This document shows, piece after piece, positions 1-8,995 of a stretch of DNA of 45,310 nt. The notes under the pieces were generated by a model. That model saw nothing but the letters and a program-made list of their open reading frames with translations, was not told where the DNA came from and made no database searches. Origin of the DNA: an uncultured Victivallales bacterium (GTDB lineage: Bacteria; Verrucomicrobiota; Lentisphaeria; Victivallales; UBA1829); contig CAKUJH010000028.1 in NCBI GenBank assembly GCA_934661375.1, forward strand, positions 1 through 45,310, given 5' to 3'. Made by a program: the position numbers and the translations under genes. Every line of letters begins with the position of its first letter. The first letter of the stretch is position 1.

Positions 1-1
1 A

Positions 2-886
2 CATAATATTGTGCTTCAGCTGCTGAATGCCGGACATGAAGTTACGATCTGCTGCCGCGGACAGAAGAAAAACTTTCTGGCGGAGGTGGAAAAGGTGAAA
101 ACGGTTACGGCGGACAAGAAAGATGAAACCGCCATGAAGAATATTCTGGCGGAGCGTTACGATCTGATTGTGGATACCGTCCCCACGCTGGAAAGCATTG
201 CCCTGATCCGCAAATATGCCGACGGGCTTAAACACTACATACACTGCAGTTCCACGGGCGGTTATGCGCCGCTGCCGTTTATTCCGTGCGATGAAACCGC
301 GCCGTATGTCGGATTCAACAGATCCAGCGGCTGGCGGCAGAAAGCGGATGTGGATTCGGAAGTGATGCGCCTGTTCCATACGGAAGGCTTCCCTGCCACG
401 GTGATCCGTCCCTGCTATATCACGGGTCCCGGTCTGCTGCCGCTGGACAATCAGGGCGGCCGCCGCAAGGATTACATTGCGGATATTCTGGCGGAAAAAA
501 CGCTGGATGTGCCGGACAACGGTCTGGCACTGCTTCAGCCGGTTCATGTGCTGGATCTGGCGAAATCCTTCCTGCTGGCGGCAGAAGTGCCGCACCGCAG
601 CATCGGACAGATCTATAATATCTGTCTGAGCCATGCGGTTACGCTCAACCGTTATCATGAAATCACGGCGGCGGCTCTGGGACGGAAGGTTCATCTGAAT
701 CATATGCCGTTGGCGGACATGCTGAAGAAATATGAAGGCGAAGCGTATGATATCGGAATGCAGTTCCTTGCCACGCACATGTGCTTCACCATCGAAAAAG
801 CGGTGCGTGATCTCGGCTACAAACCGCATTGCACCCCGGAAGAAGCCATTGAAGAGACCGCCCGCTGGGCAGCATCTCTGATTTAA
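2..886 (+). CDS. NAD-dependent epimerase/dehydratase (extended/atypical SDR), 5' end cut by the window edge
   Basis: The frame is open to the left edge, and the residues before the first possible GTG (position 11) read HNIV and continue into LQLLNAGHEVTICCRG. The gene therefore starts outside the window, where the Gly-rich NAD-binding loop would be. What remains shows the usual second strand of the Rossmann fold (GHEVTICCRG), the central HCSSTGGYAPL segment, and a C-terminal substrate-binding part (VIRPCYITGPG, QPVHVLDLA). The usual catalytic Tyr-x3-Lys appears as WRQK, so Lys is kept but Tyr is not at the usual place. This is known in atypical SDRs related to CSP41 and nucleotide-sugar epimerases. 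The substrate cannot be told from sequence. The gene is convergent with the polysaccharide operon that follows. Confidence 0.8.
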   Translation, partial: HNIVLQLLNAGHEVTICCRGQKKNFLAEVEKVKTVTADKKDETAMKNILAERYDLIVDTVPTLESIALIRKYADGLKHYIHCSSTGGYAPLPFIPCDETAPYVGFNRSSGWRQKADVDSEVMRLFHTEGFPATVIRPCYITGPGLLPLDNQGGRRKDYIADILAEKTLDVPDNGLALLQPVHVLDLAKSFLLAAEVPHRSIGQIYNICLSHAVTLNRYHEITAAALGRKVHLNHMPLADMLKKYEGEAYDIGMQFLATHMCFTIEKAVRDLGYKPHCTPEEAIEETARWAASLI

Positions 887-911
887 GCGGTCATTCAAAG
901 ACCTCTATCGA

Positions 912-942
912 CCGGAGTCCGGAAAACGGATTCCGGTTTTTT
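912..942 (+). terminator. Intrinsic terminator of the epimerase gene
   Basis: A 10-bp stem (912-921 with 927-936, one G-T pair), a five-base GAAAA loop and a run of six T follow the epimerase stop codon by 25 bases. On the minus strand the same hairpin lacks a T run, so it should work mainly for plus-strand transcription. Confidence 0.85.
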
Positions 943-960
943 CAGCTCAAAATCCGGAAA

Positions 961-2280
961 TCACCACAGAAAATCCAGCCAGGTTTTCCGGATCATGCGT
1001 TTTTCCACCGGCAGGGGACGCAGTGCCGAAAGCAGGAGAATACCCGGCAGCAGGATGATTCCTGCCAGCAGAAAATAGATGCGGTAGGTTTCCGGGAACG
1101 GCGCACCCGTATAACTGCGTTCCAGCCACGTCAGCAGCGCCCCCGTGATCGCCAGACCCGTCAAGCCTGCGCCCACGCCGGAAGCTGTGGAAATCAGCAG
1201 GGAAACCACAACCCGCTTGTCTTCATCCACATTCTGGAGAAAATAATGAATCATGGAGTTGCTCATCATGGCGAAACTGAGACCGCCGATCAGAAATGGA
1301 GTCAACAGGAAAATCCGCCACACCGAGCCGAATGCGCCGGACAGCACAAACCACAGCGGCGCAATCGTGGAAATCAGCAGATAACCGACAATGGCAACGC
1401 GCCGGGGTCCCATTTTCCGCGCCAGCCGGGTGGCAATCCATGACCCGATTATGGAGAATACCCATTGGAAGAGAGAAAAGAAAACCGCATTGGCGTTACT
1501 GATTCCGAATCCGCGTTTGATGGCAATCAGCGATACCGGAATCAGCATGATGTTCGCGATGTTGATCACGAATGTCGCCGCAACCTGTTTGCGGATGGAA
1601 CTTTCCTGCAATGCTTTGCCGATTTCCTTGAAAACCGGCCGCGATGCAGATTCACGCAGCATACTGGATTCGTCGATCTTCCGGATGTACTGCGATGACG
1701 TGATGCCCAGCGATGACCCGAACAGCGCAATGCACATCAGCACCCAGACATTATGAGTGAACTGGCAGATGATGCCGATCAGCAGCAGAGCCATGCAGCT
1801 GGAACCGAACCCGATACTCTGAGTCGCGGCAATGAACTTGGACCGTTCCGCCGGAGCAGTGATTTCTCCCAGCAGCGGCTGCGAAAGAATCACACCTGCC
1901 GCCCGGAACCCGTAAAAGAAAAATCCGCCGGTCAGCAGCATCGCCACAGCTGTCAGCTGATTGCCGTACAGCGATACCGGAACGGACAGCGCAACCATGA
2001 CTCCCGCCAGATTACGCGCTACCCAGAAGAAACTTTGACTGCGCGCCGCTCCGACTTTCGAGGCAACATATTTTCCCAGCGGCAGCAGCAGAAAACCGAA
2101 GTAGACCATTGCTCCCAGCGCGGCAACAATTCCGTCGGAACAGCCCAGCTGCAAGGCAATCAGGATGATGACGGTTTCACCCAGGCACATGTAGGCAAAG
2201 CCGTTGAAGGTCAGGAACAGTTTATAGTAATGCTGTGATTTTTTCTGATTTTCCGGCGGAACTGGACCATTGAAAATCAT
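961..2280 (-). CDS. Major facilitator superfamily permease
   Basis: This 439-aa protein has about twelve hydrophobic stretches, starting at FNGFAYMCLGETVIILIALQ and ending with a segment near YFLLAGIILLPGILLLSAL. Basic loops such as RLARKMGPRR sit at the position of the conserved MFS loop between helices 8 and 9, which fits the inner-membrane MFS fold. It is the last gene of a seven-gene minus-strand run and begins 12 bases after the glycosyltransferase stop codon. In this context it could move a sugar, an oligosaccharide or an amino acid, but the sequence does not say which. It has no obvious similarity to Wzx flippases, which belong to another superfamily. No minus-strand intrinsic terminator was seen after it. 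Confidence 0.8.
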   Translation of the reverse strand: MIFNGPVPPENQKKSQHYYKLFLTFNGFAYMCLGETVIILIALQLGCSDGIVAALGAMVYFGFLLLPLGKYVASKVGAARSQSFFWVARNLAGVMVALSVPVSLYGNQLTAVAMLLTGGFFFYGFRAAGVILSQPLLGEITAPAERSKFIAATQSIGFGSSCMALLLIGIICQFTHNVWVLMCIALFGSSLGITSSQYIRKIDESSMLRESASRPVFKEIGKALQESSIRKQVAATFVINIANIMLIPVSLIAIKRGFGISNANAVFFSLFQWVFSIIGSWIATRLARKMGPRRVAIVGYLLISTIAPLWFVLSGAFGSVWRIFLLTPFLIGGLSFAMMSNSMIHYFLQNVDEDKRVVVSLLISTASGVGAGLTGLAITGALLTWLERSYTGAPFPETYRIYFLLAGIILLPGILLLSALRPLPVEKRMIRKTWLDFLW

Positions 2281-2292
2281 CTTGACGCCTGC

Positions 2293-3381
2293 TTACTTCA
2301 GATTCAGAACTTCACGCATTTTCCGGACAAACACATCCCGGTGGAATCCCCTGGCGTGCTGAATGATCGCCTGTTTGTCAAAACTCCGGCTTTCGAAATC
2401 TTCAATGGCATGACAGAGCGAATCCACGGTCGGTTCCGGGAAAAATACTCCGGTTTTTCCTTCTGCAACCGTTTCCAGCGCGCCGCCAATACCCAGAGCA
2501 ATGACCGGAACGCCGACACTCTGCGATTCCAGCGGCACAATTCCGAAATCTTCAATTCCCGGAAATATCAGCGCTCTGGCTTCGGCGTAATACTGCCGGA
2601 GACGGGGACGGGGTGTACGTCCGGCAAAAATCACATTCGGATTGCCCGCCGCTTCTTTTTCCAGTACCGGACGCATCGGTCCGTCGCCGACAAATACGAT
2701 TTTCCGGTTCATTCTCAGACAGGCGCGCAGCGCAAGTTCCGGACGTTTATACGAAATCAGCTGTCCGGCAACCAGGTAATAATCCTTCGGTTCGTCAGCG
2801 GGATCGCAGACAAAGTAATCGGTGTCCACCGGCGGATACACCACAATGGAATCGCGTCCGTAGATGCGTTTGATCCGTTCCGCCACAAAACCGCTGTTGG
2901 CAAGGAACTGGTCCACGTTTTCCGCAGACTTCAAATCATATTTCCGCAGATAATTCCTGAACGTCAGCATGGCAATTTTTCCGCCGATGCCGGTCGCCCG
3001 GTAATAATCATCGAACATATCCCAGACATAACGCATGGGCGTATTGCAGTAACAGACATGGCGCGCCCCCGCGGGTTTGCAAATTCCCTTGCTGGGACCG
3101 GATTCACTGCTCAGAATCAGATCATATCCGCTCAGGTCCAGACTTTTCAATGCCGCCGGCATCAGCGGCAGATAAATCTGACACTTGGTCCGGGCAAACG
3201 GCAGACGCGAAATGAATGTTTCCGTGATTTTGTGGGTGTTGAACGGTTCCCGGACTTTTTCCGGGTTCCAGGCGTGGGTGAAAATATCGGCGTCGGGAAA
3301 CAGTTTGCAGAATTCGGCGAAGACATTTTCGCCGCCGCGCATGTTCGTCAGCCAGTAATGAATCAGGGCAGTTTTACTCAT
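2293..3381 (-). CDS. Glycosyltransferase family 4
   Basis: The 362-aa protein has the GT-B layout. The N-terminal acceptor domain contains IHYWLTNMRGGENVFAEF and CYCNTPMRYVWDMF. The C-terminal nucleotide-sugar domain has the E-x7-E motif (EDFGIVPLE) followed by a Gly-rich segment (GVPVIALGIGGALE). Such retaining enzymes add a sugar from an NDP-sugar to a lipid-linked acceptor on the cytoplasmic face. The ATG lies only 2 bases after the stop of the WbaP-like gene, with GGAG about 11 bases upstream inside that gene, so the two are likely translated together. The role is probably extension of the lipid-linked sugar that the WbaP-like enzyme starts. Sugar specificity is unknown. Confidence 0.88.
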   Translation of the reverse strand: MSKTALIHYWLTNMRGGENVFAEFCKLFPDADIFTHAWNPEKVREPFNTHKITETFISRLPFARTKCQIYLPLMPAALKSLDLSGYDLILSSESGPSKGICKPAGARHVCYCNTPMRYVWDMFDDYYRATGIGGKIAMLTFRNYLRKYDLKSAENVDQFLANSGFVAERIKRIYGRDSIVVYPPVDTDYFVCDPADEPKDYYLVAGQLISYKRPELALRACLRMNRKIVFVGDGPMRPVLEKEAAGNPNVIFAGRTPRPRLRQYYAEARALIFPGIEDFGIVPLESQSVGVPVIALGIGGALETVAEGKTGVFFPEPTVDSLCHAIEDFESRSFDKQAIIQHARGFHRDVFVRKMREVLNLK

Positions 3382-3383
3382 GA

Positions 3384-4799
3384 TTATTTCGCTCCCCGGC
3401 AGATCAGCACTTCTTTCACGGTCTTGAGAAAGATGTAGTAATCCAGCCAGATGGACCAGTTGTTGACGTAATACATATCCAGCGCGATGCGCCGTTCGTA
3501 GGTGGTGTCGCTGCGTCCGGAAACCTGCCAGAGTCCCGTGATGCCCGGTTTGACGCGGGAAAAGACTTCGTAATGCTTCCCGTAATAGGCAACTTCCTTC
3601 TGCACAATCGGGCGCGGCCCGATGACCGCCATTTCCCCGCGCAGCACATTCAGGAACTGCGGCAGTTCATCCAGAGATGTCTTGCGCAGAAATTTTCCCA
3701 GCGGCGTAATGCGCGGATCTTCCTTCAGCTTGAAATTTTCCTTCCATTCCCGCGCCAGTTCCGGGTTTTCCGCCAGCATTTTTTCCAGCTTCTGATCCGC
3801 ATCCGCATACATGGTGCGGAATTTCCAGACTTCTATGTTCTTCCCGTGCAGACCCAGCCGTTTCGCCCGGTAGAAAATGGGACCGCGGCTGGTGCATTTG
3901 ACCAGCAGAGCAAGCAGCAGACAGACTGGAAAAAGGCAGATGATTGCCAGAACTGCAATCACAAATTCGCAGCAGCATTTGCCGTAACGGAGCAGGGGAC
4001 GCTGAAGCCGGTTGCCGATTTCCAGCGCACCCAGACCGTGCAGATCCAGCGGATGTGTCCACAGAATCGGCGACACTTTGCTGGCAGGGATGATGAGAAT
4101 ACTGCGGAAATATCTCAGCCAGGAATCCAGATGCCGTTCCGTCGCTTCCACCGGCAGTGTGCTGATGAAATAATCCACACCGAGCTTTCCGGCGATTTCC
4201 GCCGCTTCGGAGACCGTGCCAAGCACTTTGCCGTCCGGCAGTTCCGCATTCCGCTTCGCCGGATCATCATCCAGATAACCTGCCACCTGAAAACCGAAAA
4301 AACGATCCCGCTTCAATTCCTGTCCCACAATGCGTGCCGTCTGCCCCGCTCCTGCCACCAGAACCGGGATCTGCCCGATATGACAGCGTTTCAGCAGACA
4401 GCGCACCCAGTACCGGATGATCGGCAGCAGCAGAATGGAAATCAGCATGGAGAGCAGCAGTCCCAGCCGGGTATAACTTTCACTGGAACGCGAAAGCGAC
4501 AGATAGGCAAACAGCAGAACATAACCGCCGAGTACCGATATGGTCAGCCGTTTCAACTCCTCCACGGGTGCGCATCCCGCTCCCGGATAGAAAAAACTGC
4601 CTCCGTACAGACGCGAAATCTGATTGCACATCATAACTGCCAGCGGCAGCGGCCAGAGGTCTTTCAGCACAGTCAGCGAATAGTCGGCTCCCGCGCATTG
4701 ATAACAGAACAGCACCACAGCCAGAATTCCGTACAGCGCAACAAGATCCGACAGCAGCAGAATCCAGACCCGCAGTCTTCCCTGATTCTTCATGATCAT
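3384..4799 (-). CDS. WbaP-like polyprenyl-phosphate hexose-1-phosphate transferase
   Basis: This is an initiating phosphoglycosyl transferase of 471 aa. The N-terminal membrane helices (WILLLSDLVALYGILAVV and three more) are followed by a FFYPGAGCAPVEELKRL segment typical of WbaP-type proteins. Next is a Rossmann-like domain (PVLVAGAGQTARIVGQEL), then a re-entrant hydrophobic helix and the catalytic bacterial sugar transferase domain with KFRTM, the DELPQ pair, GPRPI and PGITGLWQVSGRS. It transfers hexose-1-phosphate from UDP-sugar to undecaprenyl phosphate. The start is taken as the ATG at 4799 because it overlaps the TGA of the upstream gene (ATGA), with a second ATG six bases on. A longer frame to 4895 exists but runs into that gene. 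Confidence 0.88.
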   Translation of the reverse strand: MIMKNQGRLRVWILLLSDLVALYGILAVVLFCYQCAGADYSLTVLKDLWPLPLAVMMCNQISRLYGGSFFYPGAGCAPVEELKRLTISVLGGYVLLFAYLSLSRSSESYTRLGLLLSMLISILLLPIIRYWVRCLLKRCHIGQIPVLVAGAGQTARIVGQELKRDRFFGFQVAGYLDDDPAKRNAELPDGKVLGTVSEAAEIAGKLGVDYFISTLPVEATERHLDSWLRYFRSILIIPASKVSPILWTHPLDLHGLGALEIGNRLQRPLLRYGKCCCEFVIAVLAIICLFPVCLLLALLVKCTSRGPIFYRAKRLGLHGKNIEVWKFRTMYADADQKLEKMLAENPELAREWKENFKLKEDPRITPLGKFLRKTSLDELPQFLNVLRGEMAVIGPRPIVQKEVAYYGKHYEVFSRVKPGITGLWQVSGRSDTTYERRIALDMYYVNNWSIWLDYYIFLKTVKEVLICRGAK

Positions 4800-6517
4800 T
4801 GTTTTTTCCGTTTCCATAACCGATAAGCATCTTTCCCGAATTTCCAGTCCGCCATGAATTCCAGATTTTCCGGCAGCTGATTCTTTTCCGAACATTTTTC
4901 CAGAATGTAGTCCGCATCATCCGCCGGGAATACCGGACGGCCTTCTGCCAGATACGCCGCAAGAGTTACCCGCCCGTGATTCGGACCGGTTTTTCCGAAC
5001 AGTTCATAATACTGCAGAAATGCAATGGCAGGACGGTGTTTCGGATTGTATTTCTCCAGTTCCAGCGGCGGACGGTCAAACGCCGGACCACGGTAATCAT
5101 TCCGGATGATCTGCACCAGTTCCGCAAAGGCTTTCCGTTCCCGGATACATTTTTTATCACAGCGTTCCTTGATGGCGGGGCGGTAGAAATCGTACAGAAA
5201 TCCTCCCATAGCCGCCAGAATGCCCAGAATCCCCGCAATCCGCAGCGTCCGGGTGAAATGTCCGCGCAGCAGACAGTGAATCCCGTCCCAGAGGTACAGC
5301 ACCCCGGCTGCCGTCCATGCAAATTCCAGCGGCACCGCCGGAATCAGATAACGCGGCGACACATACAGATAACCGTCAAACAGGATGATGGAGACGCAGA
5401 CCAGCAAGGTATGTCCGAACAGCAGAACCGCCAGAATGGTTTCTTCCTGTCTCCATTCTTTCCGGTACAGCCGAACCGCTATTCCGATCACCGCAAAAAA
5501 TCCGAAAACCGGGAAAAATCCTTTCACGATGGAACCGATGTAATCGGGGATCGGTTCCGTGCAGAGAAACGACAAGGACGCCATTCTGCGGGCAACGACC
5601 AGCAGAAACAGAAAGATCACTGTCGCCAGAACTTTTCCGCGGAAACGGCAGTCCGCAATTTTCCGGACAACCCAGGCTCCGGCACAGCAGAAACACAGTC
5701 CCGCCGGCAGAAGCAGCAGAACATCCGTCAATCCAAGCTGCCGGTGCATGATCTTTGCGAACAGCATGGCATAACGGATTTCCGGAACGGCAACACCCGC
5801 CACCGCATAATTGATCCAGATCGACGGCAAGGTAATCAGAATGGCAAGTCCCGCTCCCCCCAGACTCCGCAAGGGAAAACATTTGCGGTTCAGTTCCAGC
5901 ACCATTCCCCAGAAAAACAGCAGTCCCATGAACGGCGACAGGTCGCCGCGTGTGATGATCCCCAGACCTGCGGCAATTCCCAGCCACAGATAGCCGGACC
6001 ATCTGCCGCGTTCCTGATAAATCACCACCAGAGCGTATGCCGCCAGCAGAATCAGGAAAGTTTTGTGCGAATCCCGCAGTCCGCTCCAGCCCAGTCTCTG
6101 CAGCTGTGAGGCAAAGATGAAACCCGCAGTGCAGATTTCCGCCATGCCGCGCGAATAAATCCGGCGAACCAGTCCGTAGAGCGGAAAGACTCCCAGAGCC
6201 ATGAACAGGACACTGGAAAGTTTACATGCCAGAAAACCGCCGCACTGGAAAACCGCCGCCAGAATTCCGGCTGTCAACGTGTGCAGAAGTCCGGTCCGCG
6301 GATGAAAGGCAAAACTCCAATCTCCTTTGCGGAAGGCTTCCGCCATCGGTGCGTAGCGGAACGCCACGTCCCGCTGCGGCAGCACATCCGAGAAAACTGC
6401 CGGCAGGGCAATCAGCACAATTGCCAGAAAACACCATACCGGCCACCATCTGCGGAGCCGGAATCGGAATCCGGTTTCCTGTCCGCTGATCATGTCTGTA
6501 TCGGCTGTCCCGCTCAT
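4796..6517 (-). CDS. Polytopic membrane protein, GT-C/ArnT-PMT-like glycosyltransferase
   Basis: This 573-aa protein has roughly ten to twelve membrane helices. A first periplasmic loop right after helix 1 carries charged residues (VLPQRDVAFRYAPMAEAF), the place where GT-C enzymes of the PMT/ArnT type keep a catalytic Asp. A second loop reads RRIYSRGMAEICTA, and GLRDSHKT is also conserved-looking. A soluble C-terminal tail of about 100 residues follows. Known relatives transfer sugars from polyprenyl phosphates on the periplasmic side. Its position directly before the WbaP-like gene, with a 4-base overlap, supports a part in glycan assembly. A polymerase or ligase role is also possible. The family call is from fold-level pattern only. 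Confidence 0.6.
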   Translation of the reverse strand: MSGTADTDMISGQETGFRFRLRRWWPVWCFLAIVLIALPAVFSDVLPQRDVAFRYAPMAEAFRKGDWSFAFHPRTGLLHTLTAGILAAVFQCGGFLACKLSSVLFMALGVFPLYGLVRRIYSRGMAEICTAGFIFASQLQRLGWSGLRDSHKTFLILLAAYALVVIYQERGRWSGYLWLGIAAGLGIITRGDLSPFMGLLFFWGMVLELNRKCFPLRSLGGAGLAILITLPSIWINYAVAGVAVPEIRYAMLFAKIMHRQLGLTDVLLLLPAGLCFCCAGAWVVRKIADCRFRGKVLATVIFLFLLVVARRMASLSFLCTEPIPDYIGSIVKGFFPVFGFFAVIGIAVRLYRKEWRQEETILAVLLFGHTLLVCVSIILFDGYLYVSPRYLIPAVPLEFAWTAAGVLYLWDGIHCLLRGHFTRTLRIAGILGILAAMGGFLYDFYRPAIKERCDKKCIRERKAFAELVQIIRNDYRGPAFDRPPLELEKYNPKHRPAIAFLQYYELFGKTGPNHGRVTLAAYLAEGRPVFPADDADYILEKCSEKNQLPENLEFMADWKFGKDAYRLWKRKKQ

Positions 6518-6548
6518 GTGCTGATTCTCTCTCTGTCCTGATGATGTC

Positions 6549-8975
6549 TTACTGGATTTTGGTCAGATCCAGACCCGTCTGTTCCCAGAACAGCGTGTCT
6601 TCCACCAGTTTGTTGTCGATTTCCCAGAAATGGTTCATGACGTCTTCTTTGCGGACGCCTTTCGCCGTTTCTTCCGCCAGATATTTTTTCAGTACATCCA
6701 GCGCAACCGTCTTGTCGGTCCGGCAGAGTTCTTCCGTATGGTTGAACAGTTCGGCAATGAAGTTCTCCGTAACCGGGTTCTGTGCATCCGAGAGCATCAG
6801 GGTGCAGACCACCAGCATTCCTTTGCCGGTTTTCACACTGAACAGATGCGAGAAATTCCGGAACGTGTCCTGATCAATGAAATCCTTGATCCCGTTGACC
6901 AGTCCTTTCATGCGGTCGCGTACAGGCTTGTCCACACCGCAGACAATTTCCTGCACCGGCGCCGGGAAATCATCCAGGCACACTTTGTAGCCGCCCTCCA
7001 GCAGGCTGTACCAGTTCATGTCGAAATAGCGGTCCGACGCCAGCGCTTTCTGCAGTTCTCCGGAATAAATGATGCCGCCCAGATTGCTGCCGCGGTCCCA
7101 GATACACGGTTTGAACCGTTCCAGCGCGCCCGGCAGATAATACTGATGTCCGGGTGCATCCCGGTGGTACAGCAGAATCACCGTTTTCCCGGCTTCCAGA
7201 TCGGCAAAGACCTGATCATCCAGAACATCGGTTACAACTGCGCCGGCTACGTTTTCTGCCGCCGGATTTTCGTGCAGGATGGCATTCAGCAGCGGACTTT
7301 TCAGCCGGGTTTCCGGCAGACGTTCCACTTTTTTATGCGGATACAGCCACAGATTCCAGCTGTTGGTCAGATGAATATCCCCGGCAGTGAATTCCGCGCA
7401 GAATTCAATTTTCTGCGCCGCTTCCTCTTCGTCGAAACTCAACTCGAACGAGGCAATCTGCTGCAGCCCGCCGACCAGCGTAACGTTATGTCCGTCGTAA
7501 ACCGGCAGGATGGTTCCGTCCGCTTTTTTCACTGACAGATGCAGTTCGCCGCCCGTGACGGACGGTTCCTGCAGGAAATCGGAAATGAAGATTTTTCCCC
7601 GGATCTGATCTCCGTAGAAATACACTTCGGTTTCAAAATCCGCCAGAAGCGCGGCATTGCCGTTGAACTGAAGCAGCCATGCCGGCGGAAAATACTTGTC
7701 ATCGTCGAAAAAGTCCACAATGCCGTTCTTGTTTTCGTATTTGAGACAATCGGCAAACTGGAGCATTTCGAAACCGCACAGATCCGACATGCGGCATTTT
7801 TCCATGTATTGCTTGATTGCCGCCATTTTGAATTTCCGGGAAGCCGCAATGTAGTCCGGCATTTTGTGCGCCAGACCTTTGCGCTCGATCAGTTTCGGCA
7901 GCTCGGTCATGTAACGCGGTTTTTTGATGCCGTTGGCTTCCAGATATTCTTTGCCGACTCTGGCACAGAAATCATCGAATTTCTTTTCCAGCGCTTTGTA
8001 GTCCGGAATTTCAATATAATGCATTGCTTCATGCGCCAGTACCGGCTTGGCGGGAACAATCGTCCGGTGTACCGCCGCTGCCAGCCCGCCGCCTTTGCAT
8101 TCGACGTCCAGCATTTCGTCGTACGCGGAACCGTTCATGCGCCACGGAGCATCCTGATGAAACATTTCCGCATGATGTTTGAACGGGAAGAAATACGCAA
8201 TATGCTGCGAATAGACATCTGCCGTCTGACGGTCGAATTCACCCCAGCCGGAGTTGTCCATAATCAGTTTGCCCGGCGCCAGTTCCCGCCCCTGTTCATA
8301 CAGAGCATGAACTTCCTTGAAATGTCCGGAATTGTGCATTTCGTTGCCGATGCAGAAAATTGCCACGGACGGATGATTGCGGTAGCGCAGAATTGTTTCC
8401 TTCCACGCCTTGTTGTCCATGGAGAGATTTTTCTTGGTTCCCTGTTCGCTCGTTTCGTAGGCAAAACCGATTTCCATGTGAATGAACAGACCTTCCTCGT
8501 CCGCGGCTTCCACAAATTCCGGAGTTGGAATCGTGCTGTGGAAACGAACCAAGTTGAACCCGTATTTCTTTGCCTGCCGGATATTTTTGACCGCCGCCTC
8601 CTTGAGCGAGCCTCCCGTCATGTTCGGGTGTTCATGGGCGACGATGCCGCGGATGTAACCGCGCAGATAGCAGGGACTTCCGTTCAGCAGAATTGCCCGG
8701 TTCGATTCGGGGCGCAGTTCCACGAAACCGAAACGCTCTTTGATTCCGTCCGCAGTCAGTTCATAAAGAACCGGCGTGTCCGGAGTCCAGCGTTCCAGCC
8801 GGGCGGCGTCAAACCAGTAACGGAGAGAGCCGTTTTCCAGTTTCTGCTCCCGGATCAGCGGGCATTCTGCCGCCTGACCCGTCAGAGTCCGGATTTCAGG
8901 ATTTTTCAGCGCGTCCGGGGAATCGGCATAAAGGATTCCGGCATCCGTTTTGCAGTGAATGTAAATCAGACTCAT
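6549..8975 (-). CDS. Glycoside hydrolase family 2-type enzyme, cytoplasmic, short N-terminus
   Basis: The 808-aa protein has no signal peptide. It begins almost directly with the Ig-like GH2 domain (RFGFVELRPESNRAILLNG) and the hallmark LRGYIRG, and so lacks the usual N-terminal sugar-binding jelly roll. The TIM barrel holds GNEMH with Glu near residue 212 as candidate acid/base, and PVLAHEAMHY with Glu near 316 as candidate nucleophile. The C-terminal part has two beta-rich blocks resembling accessory domains of beta-galactosidase-type GH2 proteins. It lies between the aspartate kinase (20-base gap) and the GT-C gene (31-base gap). A degradative enzyme inside an apparent assembly operon is odd and could serve recycling or trimming. 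The substrate is unknown. Confidence 0.8.
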   Translation of the reverse strand: MSLIYIHCKTDAGILYADSPDALKNPEIRTLTGQAAECPLIREQKLENGSLRYWFDAARLERWTPDTPVLYELTADGIKERFGFVELRPESNRAILLNGSPCYLRGYIRGIVAHEHPNMTGGSLKEAAVKNIRQAKKYGFNLVRFHSTIPTPEFVEAADEEGLFIHMEIGFAYETSEQGTKKNLSMDNKAWKETILRYRNHPSVAIFCIGNEMHNSGHFKEVHALYEQGRELAPGKLIMDNSGWGEFDRQTADVYSQHIAYFFPFKHHAEMFHQDAPWRMNGSAYDEMLDVECKGGGLAAAVHRTIVPAKPVLAHEAMHYIEIPDYKALEKKFDDFCARVGKEYLEANGIKKPRYMTELPKLIERKGLAHKMPDYIAASRKFKMAAIKQYMEKCRMSDLCGFEMLQFADCLKYENKNGIVDFFDDDKYFPPAWLLQFNGNAALLADFETEVYFYGDQIRGKIFISDFLQEPSVTGGELHLSVKKADGTILPVYDGHNVTLVGGLQQIASFELSFDEEEAAQKIEFCAEFTAGDIHLTNSWNLWLYPHKKVERLPETRLKSPLLNAILHENPAAENVAGAVVTDVLDDQVFADLEAGKTVILLYHRDAPGHQYYLPGALERFKPCIWDRGSNLGGIIYSGELQKALASDRYFDMNWYSLLEGGYKVCLDDFPAPVQEIVCGVDKPVRDRMKGLVNGIKDFIDQDTFRNFSHLFSVKTGKGMLVVCTLMLSDAQNPVTENFIAELFNHTEELCRTDKTVALDVLKKYLAEETAKGVRKEDVMNHFWEIDNKLVEDTLFWEQTGLDLTKIQ

Positions 8976-8995
8976 AACGATTTCATTCCTTATGT

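Noticed and set aside
2341..3438. Long plus-strand open frame antisense to the GT4 gene
   Set aside because: It is a shadow of the real minus-strand gene with high Arg/Gln content and no family motif. Similar shadows over the GT-C, WbaP-like, GH2, ask and helicase genes were dropped for the same reason.
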